Shown: positions 63,086 to 64,000 of the stretch, piece by piece
Layout: each line of letters begins with the position of its first letter
Position numbering within the stretch: the first letter of the stretch is position 1
Assembly (NCBI GenBank): GCA_036768485.1
Contig: JAVLUZ010000610.1
Location: forward strand, 1-64,000
DNA: 64,000 nucleotides
Direction: 5' to 3'
Source of the DNA: Mermis nigrescens
Taxonomy: Eukaryota > Nematoda > Enoplea > Mermithida > Mermithidae
Made by a program: the position numbers and the translations under genes
The notes under the pieces: generated by a model
Seen by the model: only the letters and a program-made list of their open reading frames with translations
What the model was told of the DNA's origin: nothing
Databases searched by the model: none

Positions 63086-64000
63086 TTGCAAATGTATACT
63101 TTTACATTAAATCACTTTTTACGCAATATTTTTTCCATAAATTTTAAAATTTTCGACAATTTTATGCGAAAAAATCATTAAATTTCTTTGACTTTAACAA
63201 AAATCTGGCGCGAAGCAGTGTTTTTTTTGTACAAGGTCCGTTTGTACATGTACAAAGATGGACCCCAAAAGTCTTTGTACATTGTGTACATACAAATTTT
63301 TGGGTAATATGGTGCAGTAGCGAATTTGGTGTGGTAAAACAGACTTGTTCGACTTTTAGTAGTGTATTTAAGCTAATTTATTGGTCTCTAAGGGCAAAAA
63401 TCACTAAGAATCGTGTTAAAACGGCGCGAAGCGCCGAAAAATCTGACATTTTTCCTTTCGAAATGCTATTTCTGTTATTGTAAAGATACATCATATATAG
63501 AACACACAATTACTCATTTCGGCGTGAAGCGCCGAAAATGCTTGCGAATTTTAGACCTTTTTGCAATTTTTGTCTCCCCAAAAATCTTTGTATATGTACA
63601 AAGAGGTCCCGAACAGTCTTTGTACATCGGGAAAAATCATTGCCGAATACAAAAACCGTGGCGCGAAGCGCCGGAAAATTTGTGAAATTAAGGCGGATAG
63701 ACGTCTAGAAGCATAATCTACTGCTTGATTCCTGTATTTATAGCATTTGATGCGACACATCGGAATTTTCAATAGAAAATAGAAGAAAACTATGCAAATA
63801 TAGCTGTTTCTGCTGTTAAAATTGTTTTGAAACCTACATGAACAGAAAATAGCTTCCAGGTCGCCCGGAAAGTGAATAAATGTCATTAATAGGTATCATC
63901 CAGCGCGTAGCGCCGGAAAAATTTGAGAAATTATGGTCACTGACGGCCAAAAATCATTGCAAATTGTATATCCATTCTTCATCTCGCCAAATATTTTTGG
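63086..64000. other. Right end: hairpin-word rich repeat DNA
   Basis: Four or more copies of GGCGCGAAGCGCC or close variants (about 63205, 63423, 63520, 63660, 63903) and two stretches with TTTGTACATGTACAAAG-like palindromes (about 63225-63300 and 63585-63630). No gene. A C-rich element may continue past the window. Confidence 0.5.

Noticed and set aside
62384..63091. Minus-strand frames with Ser/Arg/Cys/Phe repeats
   Set aside because: They are translations of the 35-bp tandem repeat and have no independent coding evidence.

Overview
This is a eukaryotic, almost certainly metazoan, nuclear window. It is AT-rich and full of interspersed and inverted repeats. It contains one clear protein-coding gene, split by GT-AG introns. 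No bacterial gene organisation, rRNA or convincing functional tRNA is visible. The organism is probably an invertebrate. A nematode is plausible, because divergent Na,K-ATPase alpha paralogues with altered ion-binding residues are known there, but the sequence does not settle it.

Layout. 1-19072 holds no gene I can support. It carries several short mobile-element families: a hAT-like MITE with perfect 8-base target duplications at 5135-5327, copies of a ~250-bp repeat (family A), a ~300-bp repeat (family B), a MITE bounded by CTATAGTCTGTTTCAC, and a ~800-bp foldback at 17153-17947. 19073-28773 is one very large, nearly palindromic element of 9.7 kb. It starts with AG, ends with CT, and is flanked by ATCCTA and ATCCCA, a one-mismatch 6-base duplication. 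Each arm carries internal minisatellites, a ~140-bp repeat array and a broken copy of a gene resembling the N-terminal part of proteins linked to Polinton/Maverick elements. I read it as a non-autonomous, inverted-dimer Polinton-like element. 28774-37071 is again repeat-rich and gene-poor.

37072-58495 (+ strand) is a 14-exon gene for a P-type ATPase of class IIC (Na,K/H,K-ATPase alpha-like), about 1,414 codons long. All catalytic motifs are present (TGES, DKTGT, KGAP, TGDHP, TGDGVND) and nearly every exon junction is phase-consistent. It is an unusual member: it has a ~200-residue low-complexity N-terminal extension and an acidic insert in the nucleotide-binding domain. The residues that hold cations in M4, M5 and M6 are changed (PEGL to PDGL, the M5 Asn to Ser, the first M6 Asp to Cys), and the C terminus lacks the usual ETYY. 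Two places (the exon 2 GC-rich repeat and exon 12) do not keep frame as written, which means either assembly errors or early decay.

58496-64000 is downstream sequence with more repeats: a degenerate tRNA-like sequence, further family A copies, a third CTATAGTC MITE, and a tandem duplication at 62307-63085 in which each unit has a TATAAATA box followed by ~35-bp repeats. The only gene-to-gene relation in the window is between the ATPase gene and the mobile elements in its introns, several of which sit within tens of bases of splice sites.
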